The notes below the pieces were generated by a model that was given only the letters and a program-made list of their open reading frames with translations, searched no databases and had not been told where the DNA came from. From Gemmatimonadaceae bacterium (GTDB lineage Bacteria; Gemmatimonadota; Gemmatimonadetes; Gemmatimonadales; Gemmatimonadaceae): DNA of 64,000 bases. A program made the position numbers and the translations under genes. This document shows, piece after piece, positions 56,177 through 64,000 of this stretch (position 1 is its first letter; each line of letters opens with the position of its first letter). The stretch lies in the NCBI GenBank assembly GCA_016742275.1, contig JACVCD010000009.1:1-64000 (forward strand). Direction: 5' to 3'.

Positions 56177-58942
56177 TCAGTCGGCTCTCATGGCCTCGCT
56201 GGGTTCCACCTGCGCGGCCCGTCGCGCCGGTGCGACGCTGGCTACGATGGTTGCAGCAAAGAGCACCACGACCACCAGGGTCAACACAAGCGGATCATTG
56301 GGGCTCACACCAAAGAGGGTGGCCTGGATGAGTCGCGAAACGGCGAATGCGCCAACCAGGCCGACGGCGATGCCGATGACTGCAAGGCGTACGGATTGCA
56401 TCAGTACCAATCGCATGATCTGCGAGACACTCGCGCCGAGTGCCATGCGAATGCCAATCTCGGCGCGACGCTGCGTGACCAGATAGGAAATGACACCATA
56501 GATGCCGACGGCACTGAGCAGGAGCGCCACCGAGGCGGCGATGGCAAGCAGCACCATGAGGAATGTGGTGCGGGCCATCGAGCGTTGCATCACGGTTTCC
56601 ATGGTGCGTGGTGCGACCACGGGAACGCGCGGGTTGAGTTCCGCGATGATCTGACGGACGGCCGGCATCAGTGACAGGGTCTCGATTCCGTCCGTTCGTA
56701 CAAGGTAGGAATGATCATTGAGTGCACCATTACCATCGTCGGGTTCACGGAGTCCGCTGGTAGCATAGAACACCGCTTCCGTGTTTGGCGCATCAAGGGC
56801 TTCGGCTTTGATATCTTCGGCCACACCCACGACGCGATACCAGTAGGTAGCGGTTGATCCATTGCTGTTGATTCCGCGGCCGATGGGATCTTCGTTAGGC
56901 CAGAGGCGATCGGCCAGTGCTCGCGTGACTACCACGGCTTGGGTTCGCTCGTCAACGTCTCCCCATGTGGGGACGCGTCCACGTACCGGGATGCGCAACG
57001 CCGCGAATACACCTGGTGTTGCGGAAGGTGTGGACACACATGGAGTTTGTTCGTCCGGACCGTATGGGCGGGCCTCGCGAAACACCACGCTGCACCCGGT
57101 GCCGAAGTCTTCGAGGGGAACACTGCTGATACTCCCTACATCCTGGACACCAGGCAACGCCCGGAGGCGGCGTTGCAGCTCACGATGGAATGCGATTGCC
57201 TGGCTTCGTTTGCCGAACTCGTTGTACGGGAGCGAAAGATCGAAGGCGAGCACTTGGTCAGTGTCAAATCCCGGCTGTACGCGTCGTAGCTGATCGAAGC
57301 TGCGCAGCATGAGACCCGCTGCCGCGAGCAAGGTGAGCGCCATGGACAATTGAAGCACCACGAGCGCATTGCGCAGTGTGCGCTGGCGTGGTGATGCGGA
57401 GGGGCCGCGACTTCCCGCGCGCAGGGCTTCCATGTCGATGCCGCGCCGGAACAGCGGGAGCAATCCCAGAATCAAAGCGAGCAGGGTGGCAATCATCAGC
57501 GCGAGCACAACGGCTCGCCCGTTCAGGGTAACCGAGGCAAGGCGCGGAATGTCAGCGGGGGCAATGAGCAGCAATGCGCGGAGCGTTGCCGTGGCGAGTA
57601 AGACCCCCGCGATGGCCGCACCGACACAGAGCAGCAACGTTTCCGTGAGGTGATGCGTGGCAATGTGGATACGGTCCGCACCAAGAGCTGCCCGGACAGC
57701 TGATTCCCGCCGACGCACGTCGAGGCGAACGAGATACAGATTGGCGACGTTCATGGTCGCAATACCGAGTACCAGTACGACCGCACCGAACAGCATCCAG
57801 AGCGTTCTGGGAAGACGCGGCCCCAGTACGGTCTGCTGTAAAGCTTCCACCTTCAAGCGAAAGTTGTAGTTGGAGATGAAACCCTTGGTATAGACGGTCG
57901 GAAGCGTTTCGGTGAAGCGCCCGAACAAGACACTGAGATCGGCTTGTGCTTCCTCGGTCGAGATGCCTGGTTTGAGTCGTCCGATGCCAACGTTCGGATG
58001 TTCGTTGAAGAACGGGCCCGTCGGACGGAGCTGCATCGGCAGCCAGACATCCACGCCGAATGCGCTTGCGTCGGCAGACGAAGCGAACGGGCCGGGCATC
58101 GGCAGGACCAATTCCGGTTCAGCGACCCCGACGATTTCAATGGGGCCAATGCTCGTTTCGAGATTGCGCCCGACAATGGTCACATCACCGCCGAATCGTC
58201 TTTGGAAGAATTCGTAGCTCAATACCGCTACGCGAGCGGATTCCGGCTTGTCATCATTGATGGTGAAAAGGCGGCCCAGGTGCGGCTGCGCCGCGAGCAC
58301 GGAGAAAACTGAGGACGTGACCATGGCCAGTCGCGCGCGTTCCGCCTGTTGATCGTTCGTGACCGTGAGGTTGCTGTTGCGATAGATCCCGAAGCTCGAG
58401 AAGCTCCGATTCCCATTGGCGATTTCGAAATACCCACCAGGTGAAATCCCCCAGACACGTTCCCCACTGCCAGGCACCGTCGCTGGGTGTAGCACCGACA
58501 CCAGTTCATTGCTGTTGAGGTATGGCAGCGGGCGCAGTACTACCGCATCGAGGATCGAGAAGATGCCAGTCGTGGCGGCGATGCCGATCATGAGGGTCGC
58601 GAACGCTACGATCGCGAAACCGGGAGATCTGCGCAGCGAGCGCAACGCCAGCCCGACTTCCCGTCTCAGGTGATGCAACCGCTCGCTGCGGTGGCGGATC
58701 TGCAAAGTGTTTTCGTCGATGCGCTTCGTCTGTATGCGATGCTCTTCGTAGTCGCCAAACCTTTTGGCCACCTCGCGCTCCGCATCAGTACGCGTCATGC
58801 CTTCTGCGACGAACTGCTCGACGCGCTCTTCGATATGGAACTGGAATTCGTCGCGTAATTCGTCATCGATCCGGTCGCGGGATGACGGAAGAGAGAACAG
58901 GCGCTTGCGTCGGCGCTCGCCACCGGAGGATTTGTCGCTCAC
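56177..58942 (-). CDS. ABC permease of the orphan duplicated FtsX/MacB type (ADOP)
   Basis: A 921-residue membrane protein with two FtsX-like permease cores. The N-terminal DELRDEFQFHIEERVEQFVAEGMTRTDAEREVAKRFGD is the ADOP leader, which precedes the first core. A MacB-type periplasmic domain follows (LRPLPYLNSNELVSVLHP). Each core ends in four helices (GMALGASVSQIM is the second). No ATPase gene is adjacent, so it is an orphan. GTG start at 58942 overlaps the PadR stop by four bases. Confidence 0.88.
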   Translation of the reverse strand: MSDKSSGGERRRKRLFSLPSSRDRIDDELRDEFQFHIEERVEQFVAEGMTRTDAEREVAKRFGDYEEHRIQTKRIDENTLQIRHRSERLHHLRREVGLALRSLRRSPGFAIVAFATLMIGIAATTGIFSILDAVVLRPLPYLNSNELVSVLHPATVPGSGERVWGISPGGYFEIANGNRSFSSFGIYRNSNLTVTNDQQAERARLAMVTSSVFSVLAAQPHLGRLFTINDDKPESARVAVLSYEFFQRRFGGDVTIVGRNLETSIGPIEIVGVAEPELVLPMPGPFASSADASAFGVDVWLPMQLRPTGPFFNEHPNVGIGRLKPGISTEEAQADLSVLFGRFTETLPTVYTKGFISNYNFRLKVEALQQTVLGPRLPRTLWMLFGAVVLVLGIATMNVANLYLVRLDVRRRESAVRAALGADRIHIATHHLTETLLLCVGAAIAGVLLATATLRALLLIAPADIPRLASVTLNGRAVVLALMIATLLALILGLLPLFRRGIDMEALRAGSRGPSASPRQRTLRNALVVLQLSMALTLLAAAGLMLRSFDQLRRVQPGFDTDQVLAFDLSLPYNEFGKRSQAIAFHRELQRRLRALPGVQDVGSISSVPLEDFGTGCSVVFREARPYGPDEQTPCVSTPSATPGVFAALRIPVRGRVPTWGDVDERTQAVVVTRALADRLWPNEDPIGRGINSNGSTATYWYRVVGVAEDIKAEALDAPNTEAVFYATSGLREPDDGNGALNDHSYLVRTDGIETLSLMPAVRQIIAELNPRVPVVAPRTMETVMQRSMARTTFLMVLLAIAASVALLLSAVGIYGVISYLVTQRRAEIGIRMALGASVSQIMRLVLMQSVRLAVIGIAVGLVGAFAVSRLIQATLFGVSPNDPLVLTLVVVVLFAATIVASVAPARRAAQVEPSEAMRAD

Positions 58943-59277
58943 AATGCCCCCTTGGCGTCGAGGACCATTCCAACGGCTTCGACATAGCGCGTCCAGCGCG
59001 ACACTTCCTGCACAAGCTGACGTCTTCCGAGTGCCGTCAGCTTGTAGTACTTCGCCTTGCGATTGTTCTCGGTCAGACCCCATTCGGCACTGAGCCACTT
59101 CTTCTGCTCGAGACGGTGCAGGGCCGGGTAGAGGGCACCCTCTTCGATTTGCAGACGTTGCCCCGTGGTTTGTTCAATCCATCGAAGAACGCCAAGGCCA
59201 TGCATGGGCCCCCAGCTCAAGGTCTTGAGCAGGATGAGATCGAAAGTGCCGCGGACGAGTTCGAGATCGCTGGACAT
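58939..59277 (-). CDS. PadR-family transcriptional regulator
   Basis: A 112-residue PadR repressor. LVRGTFDLILLKTLSWGPMHGLGVLRWIEQTTG, EEGALYPALHRLEQKKWLSAEWG and NNRKAKYYKLTALGRRQLVQE match the winged helix. It is coupled to the ADOP permease, the usual pair in Acidobacteria and Gemmatimonadota. A perfect inverted repeat overlaps its ribosome binding site. Confidence 0.92.
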   Translation of the reverse strand: MSSDLELVRGTFDLILLKTLSWGPMHGLGVLRWIEQTTGQRLQIEEGALYPALHRLEQKKWLSAEWGLTENNRKAKYYKLTALGRRQLVQEVSRWTRYVEAVGMVLDAKGAL

Positions 59278-59282
59278 GTATT

Positions 59283-59301
59283 CCCCTAAGGTCGTTAGGG
59301 G
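59283..59301 (-). promoter_or_regulatory. PadR operator overlapping its ribosome binding site
   Basis: CCCCTAA-GGTCG-TTAGGGG is a perfect 7-bp palindrome with a five-base centre. It ends five bases before the ATG and contains the AGGGG ribosome binding site. PadR binding here would block transcription or ribosome loading. Operator role inferred. Confidence 0.65.
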
Positions 59302-59345
59302 TGAGATGTCACCAGCGCAAAAAAGGTTTGATCCGGGGGTGGCGG

Positions 59346-60623
59346 CTACCGGAATGTCCCCGGGCTGAACTCGAACACGTCATTTCGCATGCCAAGTGTC
59401 TGGGCTTCTTCCACGTCCCACAGGGACAGCTGTTCCTTCCAGCGTTCAGCACCCAGGCGCTTGCCCTTCCACGCCAGAAATCCCTGAGCCCGGGTGATGG
59501 CCACGCCCAGCTTCTGTAAATCCGACAGTCCGCGCACTGTAGATGCGCGACGTTGCTCCACCAGCCGACGCGCGCTCAAGGGACCGATACCCGGCACACG
59601 GAGCAGAGCACTGTACGATGCTGTGAAGGCGTCCAGTGGAAATTGCTCCGGATGAGCCAGCGCCCACGCGACTTTGGGGTCATGGGCCAGCGGCAGATTT
59701 CCATCGGCGCCAAACACCAGCTCTTCGTAGGCGAATCGATAGTCTCGCAGGAGATGGTCGGCCTGATACAGACGATGCTCACGCAGCGGCGGTGCACCCC
59801 GCGCATTTTCGAGCGGGGTGTCGCGAATGGGGCGGAATGCGCTGAAGTGCGTGTGGTGCACGCCGCCGGCCGCGTAGAGTTCGACGGTCTTTCCCATGAT
59901 GGTGTGATCGGTGTCCGGTGTTGCTCCGACCACGAACTGCGTGGTGAGACCAGCCGCACCCTGCGGAAGCAACGCATCACGCGGGCGTCCTTCACGTTCT
60001 TCGGCGCGCCCTTCCACCACACGCTGTTGAGCGCGACGCAGTGCCACGAGCGTCGTCTCGATGCGTTTCTCCGGTGCAATGGCCGTGAGCGAGTCTCCGC
60101 ACGGTGCTTCGAGATTGACGGACACCCGATTGGCCAGCGCTGTGATGCGATCCACCTGCGCCGTTTCTGCGCCGGGCACGATCTTGACGTGGATGTAACC
60201 ACGAAATGCATGACGTTCGCGAAGCAGCTCAAGCACAGTGATCAAGTCATCCATGACCTTCACGGGATGGGCCGGAATACCCGTGGTGATGAACAATCCA
60301 CTGGCCCAACCGCGTGCCAATACGTGCAGAAATATCCGAACCATTTCCTGCGGCTTGAGCAGCGTGCGCGGCAATTCACGATCGCGACGCATGGGACAAT
60401 AGTGGCAATTGAAACTGCAGGCATTGGTCATGAGGATGCGAAACAACTTGGCCTTGGGGCCCGATGAACCAACGCGCACATCGCGCAGGTTGAATGGGCG
60501 CAGTGCGCCGGCCTTTCGCATGTTGCGCAGCCGCGGCGGGAGCACCACATCGCTTCCCGGGCGGCCTTCGTGATCGTCGGCCGCGAGACTCATCAGAATG
60601 TCGAGTTTTGTTTCGGTATCCAT
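59346..60623 (-). CDS. Putative DNA modification/repair radical SAM protein (TIGR03916-like)
   Basis: A 425-residue radical SAM enzyme. The cluster motif is CSFNCHYC (C69, C73, C76). The C-terminus has a helix-hairpin-helix (LLRVPGIGPLSARRLVEQRRASTV), as expected for DNA binding. In other genomes this family sits beside a uracil-DNA-glycosylase-like gene (TIGR03914); no such gene is in this window. ATG at 60623 has GGAG upstream. The promoter carries the same direct repeat as imuA. A role in repairing damaged DNA is likely but the reaction is unknown. Confidence 0.87.
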   Translation of the reverse strand: MDTETKLDILMSLAADDHEGRPGSDVVLPPRLRNMRKAGALRPFNLRDVRVGSSGPKAKLFRILMTNACSFNCHYCPMRRDRELPRTLLKPQEMVRIFLHVLARGWASGLFITTGIPAHPVKVMDDLITVLELLRERHAFRGYIHVKIVPGAETAQVDRITALANRVSVNLEAPCGDSLTAIAPEKRIETTLVALRRAQQRVVEGRAEEREGRPRDALLPQGAAGLTTQFVVGATPDTDHTIMGKTVELYAAGGVHHTHFSAFRPIRDTPLENARGAPPLREHRLYQADHLLRDYRFAYEELVFGADGNLPLAHDPKVAWALAHPEQFPLDAFTASYSALLRVPGIGPLSARRLVEQRRASTVRGLSDLQKLGVAITRAQGFLAWKGKRLGAERWKEQLSLWDVEEAQTLGMRNDVFEFSPGTFR

Positions 60624-60647
60624 TGTTTGCTCCGGAAATGGGCTTGA

Positions 60648-60675
60648 ATAATACCGAAGAAACACCGAAATTAAA
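60648..60675 (-). promoter_or_regulatory. Promoter with direct-repeat operator for the DNA-repair radical SAM gene
   Basis: Minus strand: -35 TTTAAT (60670-60675), 16-bp spacer, -10 TATTAT (60648-60653). TTCGG-N6-TTCGG occupies 60654-60669 and abuts the -10 box, with the same layout as imuA and the gene at 2513. Confidence 0.6.
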
Positions 60676-60768
60676 TGTACGATATTCGCTCAGCCATTCG
60701 CATGCGGGACTCGGCTTCTGTCGGTACACGTGTAACATTTCCGTTGCAGTCTTCCCGGTGGGACATCC

Positions 60769-63063
60769 GTGAAGGCCGGTCCCACCCGTGCCTTTCCCAT
60801 CCGACCCGTGCTCATCGTGTCTACGTCAGTCTCTCGGTATTTCGTGCCGACGATGCTGGTGGCCATGGTCCCAGTGTCGTCACTGAGCGCTCAGTCGGAT
60901 TCCACACGTGCGGACAGCACCCGGCGACCGCCGGCTGCGCTGACCACGGTCCGCGTCACGGCACAACGCCGCGACGAGGCCGCACAACGTGTGGGGATCG
61001 CCGTTACGCCACTCACCGCCACGCAGCTGGCGGAACGTGGTGTTCAGGGGCCCTTCGACCTGCAACGTGTCACGCCCGGTCTCGAGGTCGAACCGGCGTT
61101 TGGCAGCGGCCAGCCGCAGTATCGTCTGCGTGGCCTGGGCTTCTCCGACTACGCGACCAACAACAGCAGCACGGTTGGTGTGTACGCGGACGATGCCGCA
61201 CTCCCGTTCCCTGTGCAGACACAGGGGCTGTTGTTCGACCTCGATCGCGTGGAAGTGCTGCGTGGTCCGCAGGGCACACTCTACGGCCGCAACAGCACCG
61301 GTGGTGCCATCAACTTCGTGAGTCGCCGCCCCACGGCGGCGCATCATCGGGGTGTGCAAGCGGACATCGGAACCTTCGGAGCCGTGAACGCCGAAGGTTT
61401 CGTGTCCGGCAAGTTGGCTTCGCGATTGCTCGGACGACTGTCTGCGGCCACGCAGCAGGGCGGTGCCTGGCAGCACGATCGCGTGAATGATCGTTCGCTC
61501 GGCGCGCGTGATCACAGTGCGGTGCGAGGTCAGCTCGATTGGCGTCCGCATGATCGGCTGTCGGTGCTCTTCATCGGTAATGCGTTCCGCGATCATTCCG
61601 ATGGGCAGGGTCTCGCACTCTTTGCGCCACTCGCCACGCGCGGCGGTGAAGGGCCAACCATCCCTGCTGATGGAGATCGTCGGGCCACGGGATGGGGATT
61701 GCGTCCTGCCTTTGCCCGTCTGATCGGTGTGGATAGCACCCAGGGCCCGGGGCGTCGCAACACCGGCACGAGTGGATCGATCCAACTGCGTCATGTCGGA
61801 CAGCGCATGCTGTTCACCAGCATCACCAGCTATGCGCGGCTCGATCGCCATGAGATCGGTGACTGGGATGCATCGGCATCGGCTGAATCGGATGAAGCGT
61901 TCCGCACGCGCATTGGCGTGGCGTCGCAAGAGTTCCGACTCACGTCGACGACGGGCGGGGCATTCGAGTGGCAGGGCGGTGTGTACGCCGCGCATGAACG
62001 ACTCGATGATCGCTTCTACTCCGACTTCACGAACGTGCCAGGTCTCGCGGCACCGGCGCTCACGCAGTACGGCCAACGTGCAGACGCGGCGGCCGTGTTT
62101 GCGCAAGCTGGTTATGCGTTCACACCGGAGTGGCGTGTGGTGGGCGGACTCCGTCTCGAGTACGAATCACGCAAGCTCGAAGGGCTGACCACGGGATTCA
62201 TCGATCCGGTGGTGGTGTTTGTACCGCCGACCGATGGTGCATTCACCACGCGTTTGCCATCGGGTAAGCTGGCACTCGAGTATCGACCGACGGCTACGGC
62301 GCTCACGTATCTGTCGTTTGATCGTGGCATCAAGTCGGGTGGTTTCACCGCCTACAACACCACCAATCCGGCGCAGCTCGCGAATTTCGCGCCGGAGATC
62401 GTGAACGCGGTGGAGCTGGGCGCCAAGGTCGACGTGGGTACGCGCATGCGCGTCAACGCAGCGCTCTATCACTACGACTACCGCGACCAGCAGGTGTTGT
62501 CGACGGTGTACGATCAGGTGTCGCGTGGTCCGATTGGTCGTATCGCCAACGCTCCCCGCTCACGCATTCACGGTGCGGAAGTGGAGTGGTTGTGGCAGAT
62601 CACGCCGCAACTCGATGTGCAGCAGTACTGGGCTGTCCGTGCGGGACGCTATCAGGAGTTCACCACGGTGGACGCGCAGGCGTCGATTGCAGCCGGCCGT
62701 GAAGTCACGCGTGATTTTGCCGGCACGTGGCTCAACATCCCGCGGCACAGCCTCGGTGGCGCGGCCACCTACGCCTTCAACGCTGCGCGATTGAGCTGGC
62801 GGGCGCAGGCCAGCTACAGCTATCGGGATCAGCAGGAAGCATCACGCCTCATCTTCTCCCCGGAGTACGATGTGGCGCCGTACGCGCTGGTGAACGGATC
62901 CATCACCGCGCAGCGTGCAGGATCGCCGTGGTCCGTTCAGTTGTTCGGGCGGAACCTGGCTGATCGTCGTTATGAACTCACGCGCAATTTCTTCATCAAC
63001 GCGCGCGTGACCGCCATTGGTCAGCCGGCAACCGCCGGCATTCGCGTGCGCTACGAGCGATGA
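60769..63063 (+). CDS. TonB-dependent outer-membrane receptor
   Basis: A receptor of up to 764 residues. The signal ends SSLSAQS. A plug domain follows with LTTVRVTAQRRDEAAQRVGIAVTPLTATQL and VEVLRGPQGTLYGRNSTGGAINFVSRRP. The C-terminal beta barrel ends in GIRVRYER. The family takes up siderophores, cobalamin or glycans; the substrate is unknown. The start is a GTG at 60769; ATG at 60853 lies within the signal peptide. It overlaps the convergent TetR gene by 13 bases. Confidence 0.9.
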   Translation: MKAGPTRAFPIRPVLIVSTSVSRYFVPTMLVAMVPVSSLSAQSDSTRADSTRRPPAALTTVRVTAQRRDEAAQRVGIAVTPLTATQLAERGVQGPFDLQRVTPGLEVEPAFGSGQPQYRLRGLGFSDYATNNSSTVGVYADDAALPFPVQTQGLLFDLDRVEVLRGPQGTLYGRNSTGGAINFVSRRPTAAHHRGVQADIGTFGAVNAEGFVSGKLASRLLGRLSAATQQGGAWQHDRVNDRSLGARDHSAVRGQLDWRPHDRLSVLFIGNAFRDHSDGQGLALFAPLATRGGEGPTIPADGDRRATGWGLRPAFARLIGVDSTQGPGRRNTGTSGSIQLRHVGQRMLFTSITSYARLDRHEIGDWDASASAESDEAFRTRIGVASQEFRLTSTTGGAFEWQGGVYAAHERLDDRFYSDFTNVPGLAAPALTQYGQRADAAAVFAQAGYAFTPEWRVVGGLRLEYESRKLEGLTTGFIDPVVVFVPPTDGAFTTRLPSGKLALEYRPTATALTYLSFDRGIKSGGFTAYNTTNPAQLANFAPEIVNAVELGAKVDVGTRMRVNAALYHYDYRDQQVLSTVYDQVSRGPIGRIANAPRSRIHGAEVEWLWQITPQLDVQQYWAVRAGRYQEFTTVDAQASIAAGREVTRDFAGTWLNIPRHSLGGAATYAFNAARLSWRAQASYSYRDQQEASRLIFSPEYDVAPYALVNGSITAQRAGSPWSVQLFGRNLADRRYELTRNFFINARVTAIGQPATAGIRVRYER

Positions 63064-63659
63064 ACGCGTGATGATGCTCGTGGACCGGTGCGCTTCTCGA
63101 GGCGCCGGTCCACACCATCCAGCAACAGGGTAACGGCGCGCCGCGTGGATTGTTCGGCGGCCGATTGATCGTCCACGGGAGCCAATGCCGCCCCGTGCAC
63201 CAAGTCCGCCAATGCATGGGCCACTTCCCGGCGATCTGACGCTGTGGCGCGCGTGTCGCTGAGTGCGTCGTTTACTCGCGCCTCCCAGTCGCGCGACAAC
63301 TCGGCTGACGCCGCCACACGCGCCGTCAATGCACGAACCAATTCCGGTTGCCCGGCCACGCCGCGCCAATACGAGAGCGCCAATTGCATGAGACGCGTGC
63401 GCCAGCGCGAATGCCTCTGGATTCGCAGGCGACTGCGCGCCACCACCGAATCAGACATGAGCGCGGGTGCCACCCGTTCGGCCGCAAGCGCTGCCACGAC
63501 CGCATCGCGTGAGGGCAGGTGGTAGTACACCGCCATGGGGTCCACGCCAAGTCGAGCTGCGAGTGCGCGCATCGTGAGTCCCGCAAAGCCGTGGCGCCTG
63601 AGCAAGGCATCGGCGGCGGACAGAATCCGATTGCGATCAAGTGATGCGGGACGGGGCAT
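63051..63659 (-). CDS. TetR-family transcriptional regulator
   Basis: A 202-residue repressor. The helix-turn-helix is RNRILSAADALLRRHGFAGLTMRALAARLGVDPMAVYYHLPSRDAVV. The C-terminal part resembles TetR class C domains. ATG at 63659 is chosen; upstream codons overlap the operator region. A perfect palindrome lies five bases upstream. It likely controls itself and the divergent ion-channel gene. Confidence 0.9.
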   Translation of the reverse strand: MPRPASLDRNRILSAADALLRRHGFAGLTMRALAARLGVDPMAVYYHLPSRDAVVAALAAERVAPALMSDSVVARSRLRIQRHSRWRTRLMQLALSYWRGVAGQPELVRALTARVAASAELSRDWEARVNDALSDTRATASDRREVAHALADLVHGAALAPVDDQSAAEQSTRRAVTLLLDGVDRRLEKRTGPRASSRVHRS

Positions 63660-63663
63660 GTGA

Positions 63664-63686
63664 GTAATTCTACAGTGTAGAATTAC
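63664..63686. promoter_or_regulatory. TetR operator, perfect palindrome
   Basis: GTAATTCTAC and GTAGAATTAC form perfect 10-bp arms around AGT, five bases upstream of the regulator ATG. The site faces the divergent gene at 63792 and is the likely TetR target. Confidence 0.8.
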
Positions 63687-63791
63687 GTTTGTCACGGGCC
63701 GCTTTTTAGATCGCACCAGGGTGTGTTCGCGAGTTGGCGCCCAGCGTGCCATTTTGGACACCATGAATTGTCTTTCCCACGTGCGGACCTC

Positions 63792-64000
63792 ATGACGCAT
63801 CCCCGCTCCGAAGATCCCGCCGATACGCCCTGGCGTCGGCGGTTGCACACCATCGTGTTTGAGGCGGATACGCCGGCCGGACGTGCCTTCGACATGGCGC
63901 TTTTGGCGCTGATCGTGCTCAGCCTGTTGGTGGTGTCGCTGGAAACGATTCCGAGTCTTTCCGAACCCACACGACTCTGGCTGCGTGTGCTGGAGTGGGT
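63792..64000 (+). CDS. Ion transporter (voltage-gated channel family), N-terminal part
   Basis: The first 69 codons are in the window; the gene continues beyond it. The sequence LHTIVFEADTPAGRAFDMALLALIVLSLLVVSLETIPSLSEPTRLWLRVLEW matches the S1 region of bacterial Kv/NaChBac-like ion transporters. ATG at 63792. It is divergent to tetR and may be controlled by the palindrome at 63664. Confidence 0.75.
   Translation, partial: MTHPRSEDPADTPWRRRLHTIVFEADTPAGRAFDMALLALIVLSLLVVSLETIPSLSEPTRLWLRVLEW

Noticed and set aside
60880-62106. A 408-codon open frame antisense to the TonB receptor
   Set aside because: No conserved motif; the sense protein is a textbook receptor.

Overview
The window is a GC-rich, gene-dense bacterial chromosome segment. 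ECF sigma factors beside DUF4097 proteins, PadR plus duplicated orphan permease pairs, many Ig-like and beta-helix lipoproteins, TonB receptors and near-absent gaps point to a soil or freshwater Gram-negative such as a Gemmatimonadota member. That is an inference from gene content; there is no rRNA gene here. I see no insertion sequence, prophage, CRISPR array or replication origin. No gap longer than 300 bases lacks a gene.   Layout. (1) 1-2.5 kb: a minus-strand DNA-damage cluster: a Rv2578c/PA0069-type radical SAM protein, imuA, and the start of imuB, which runs off the left edge. (2) 2.6-6.9 kb: a pterin dehydratase, a mazEF toxin-antitoxin pair, and an operon of ECF sigma factor, anti-sigma factor and two DUF4097 proteins. 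(3) 7.0-13.3 kb: a tightly overlapped operon of Eco57I-type adenine methyltransferase, SNF2-type helicase and HAD phosphatase; this is the best candidate for an undescribed defence system. (4) 13.4-18.1 kb: class IV aminotransferase, LD-carboxypeptidase, rhodanese, NUDIX hydrolase, gamma-glutamyltransferase. (5) 18.1-20.8 kb: mntH, usp and an MntR/DtxR regulator. (6) 21-28 kb: glgB with a basic tail, a SURF1 protein, a nucleotide-sugar epimerase, and an HMA-like protein, mgtE and EamA transporter operon. (7) 28-38 kb: dehydrogenase, cysteine-desulfurase-like enzyme, lipoproteins, thioesterase, MFS exporter, RNase Z, a KGG-repeat stress protein and threonine dehydratase. (8) 38-49 kb: a giant beta-helix lipoprotein, class II photolyase, tRNA-Ala, glnS, Uma2 protein, tRNA-Gln and an Ig-like lipoprotein. 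(9) 49-56 kb: small-molecule enzymes, ankyrin protein and a copA-csoR copper operon. (10) 56-64 kb: PadR and an orphan ABC permease, a TIGR03916-type DNA-repair radical SAM protein, a TonB receptor, a TetR regulator with a perfect operator, and the start of an ion channel.   Main observation. A 16-bp direct repeat (TTCGG-N6-TTYGG on the coding strand) abuts the likely -10 box of three genes: imuA, the Rv2578c-type radical SAM gene next to it, and the TIGR03916 radical SAM gene 58 kb away. All three are known or suspected DNA-repair genes. The repeat has the same 11-nt period as the alphaproteobacterial LexA box. I propose a damage-inducible regulon that ties both radical SAM families to mutagenic repair. 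Second, ImuB carries an inserted Ser/Thr/Pro/Ala-rich stretch of roughly 140 residues, and imuA stays open over about 500 bases of imuB in another frame.
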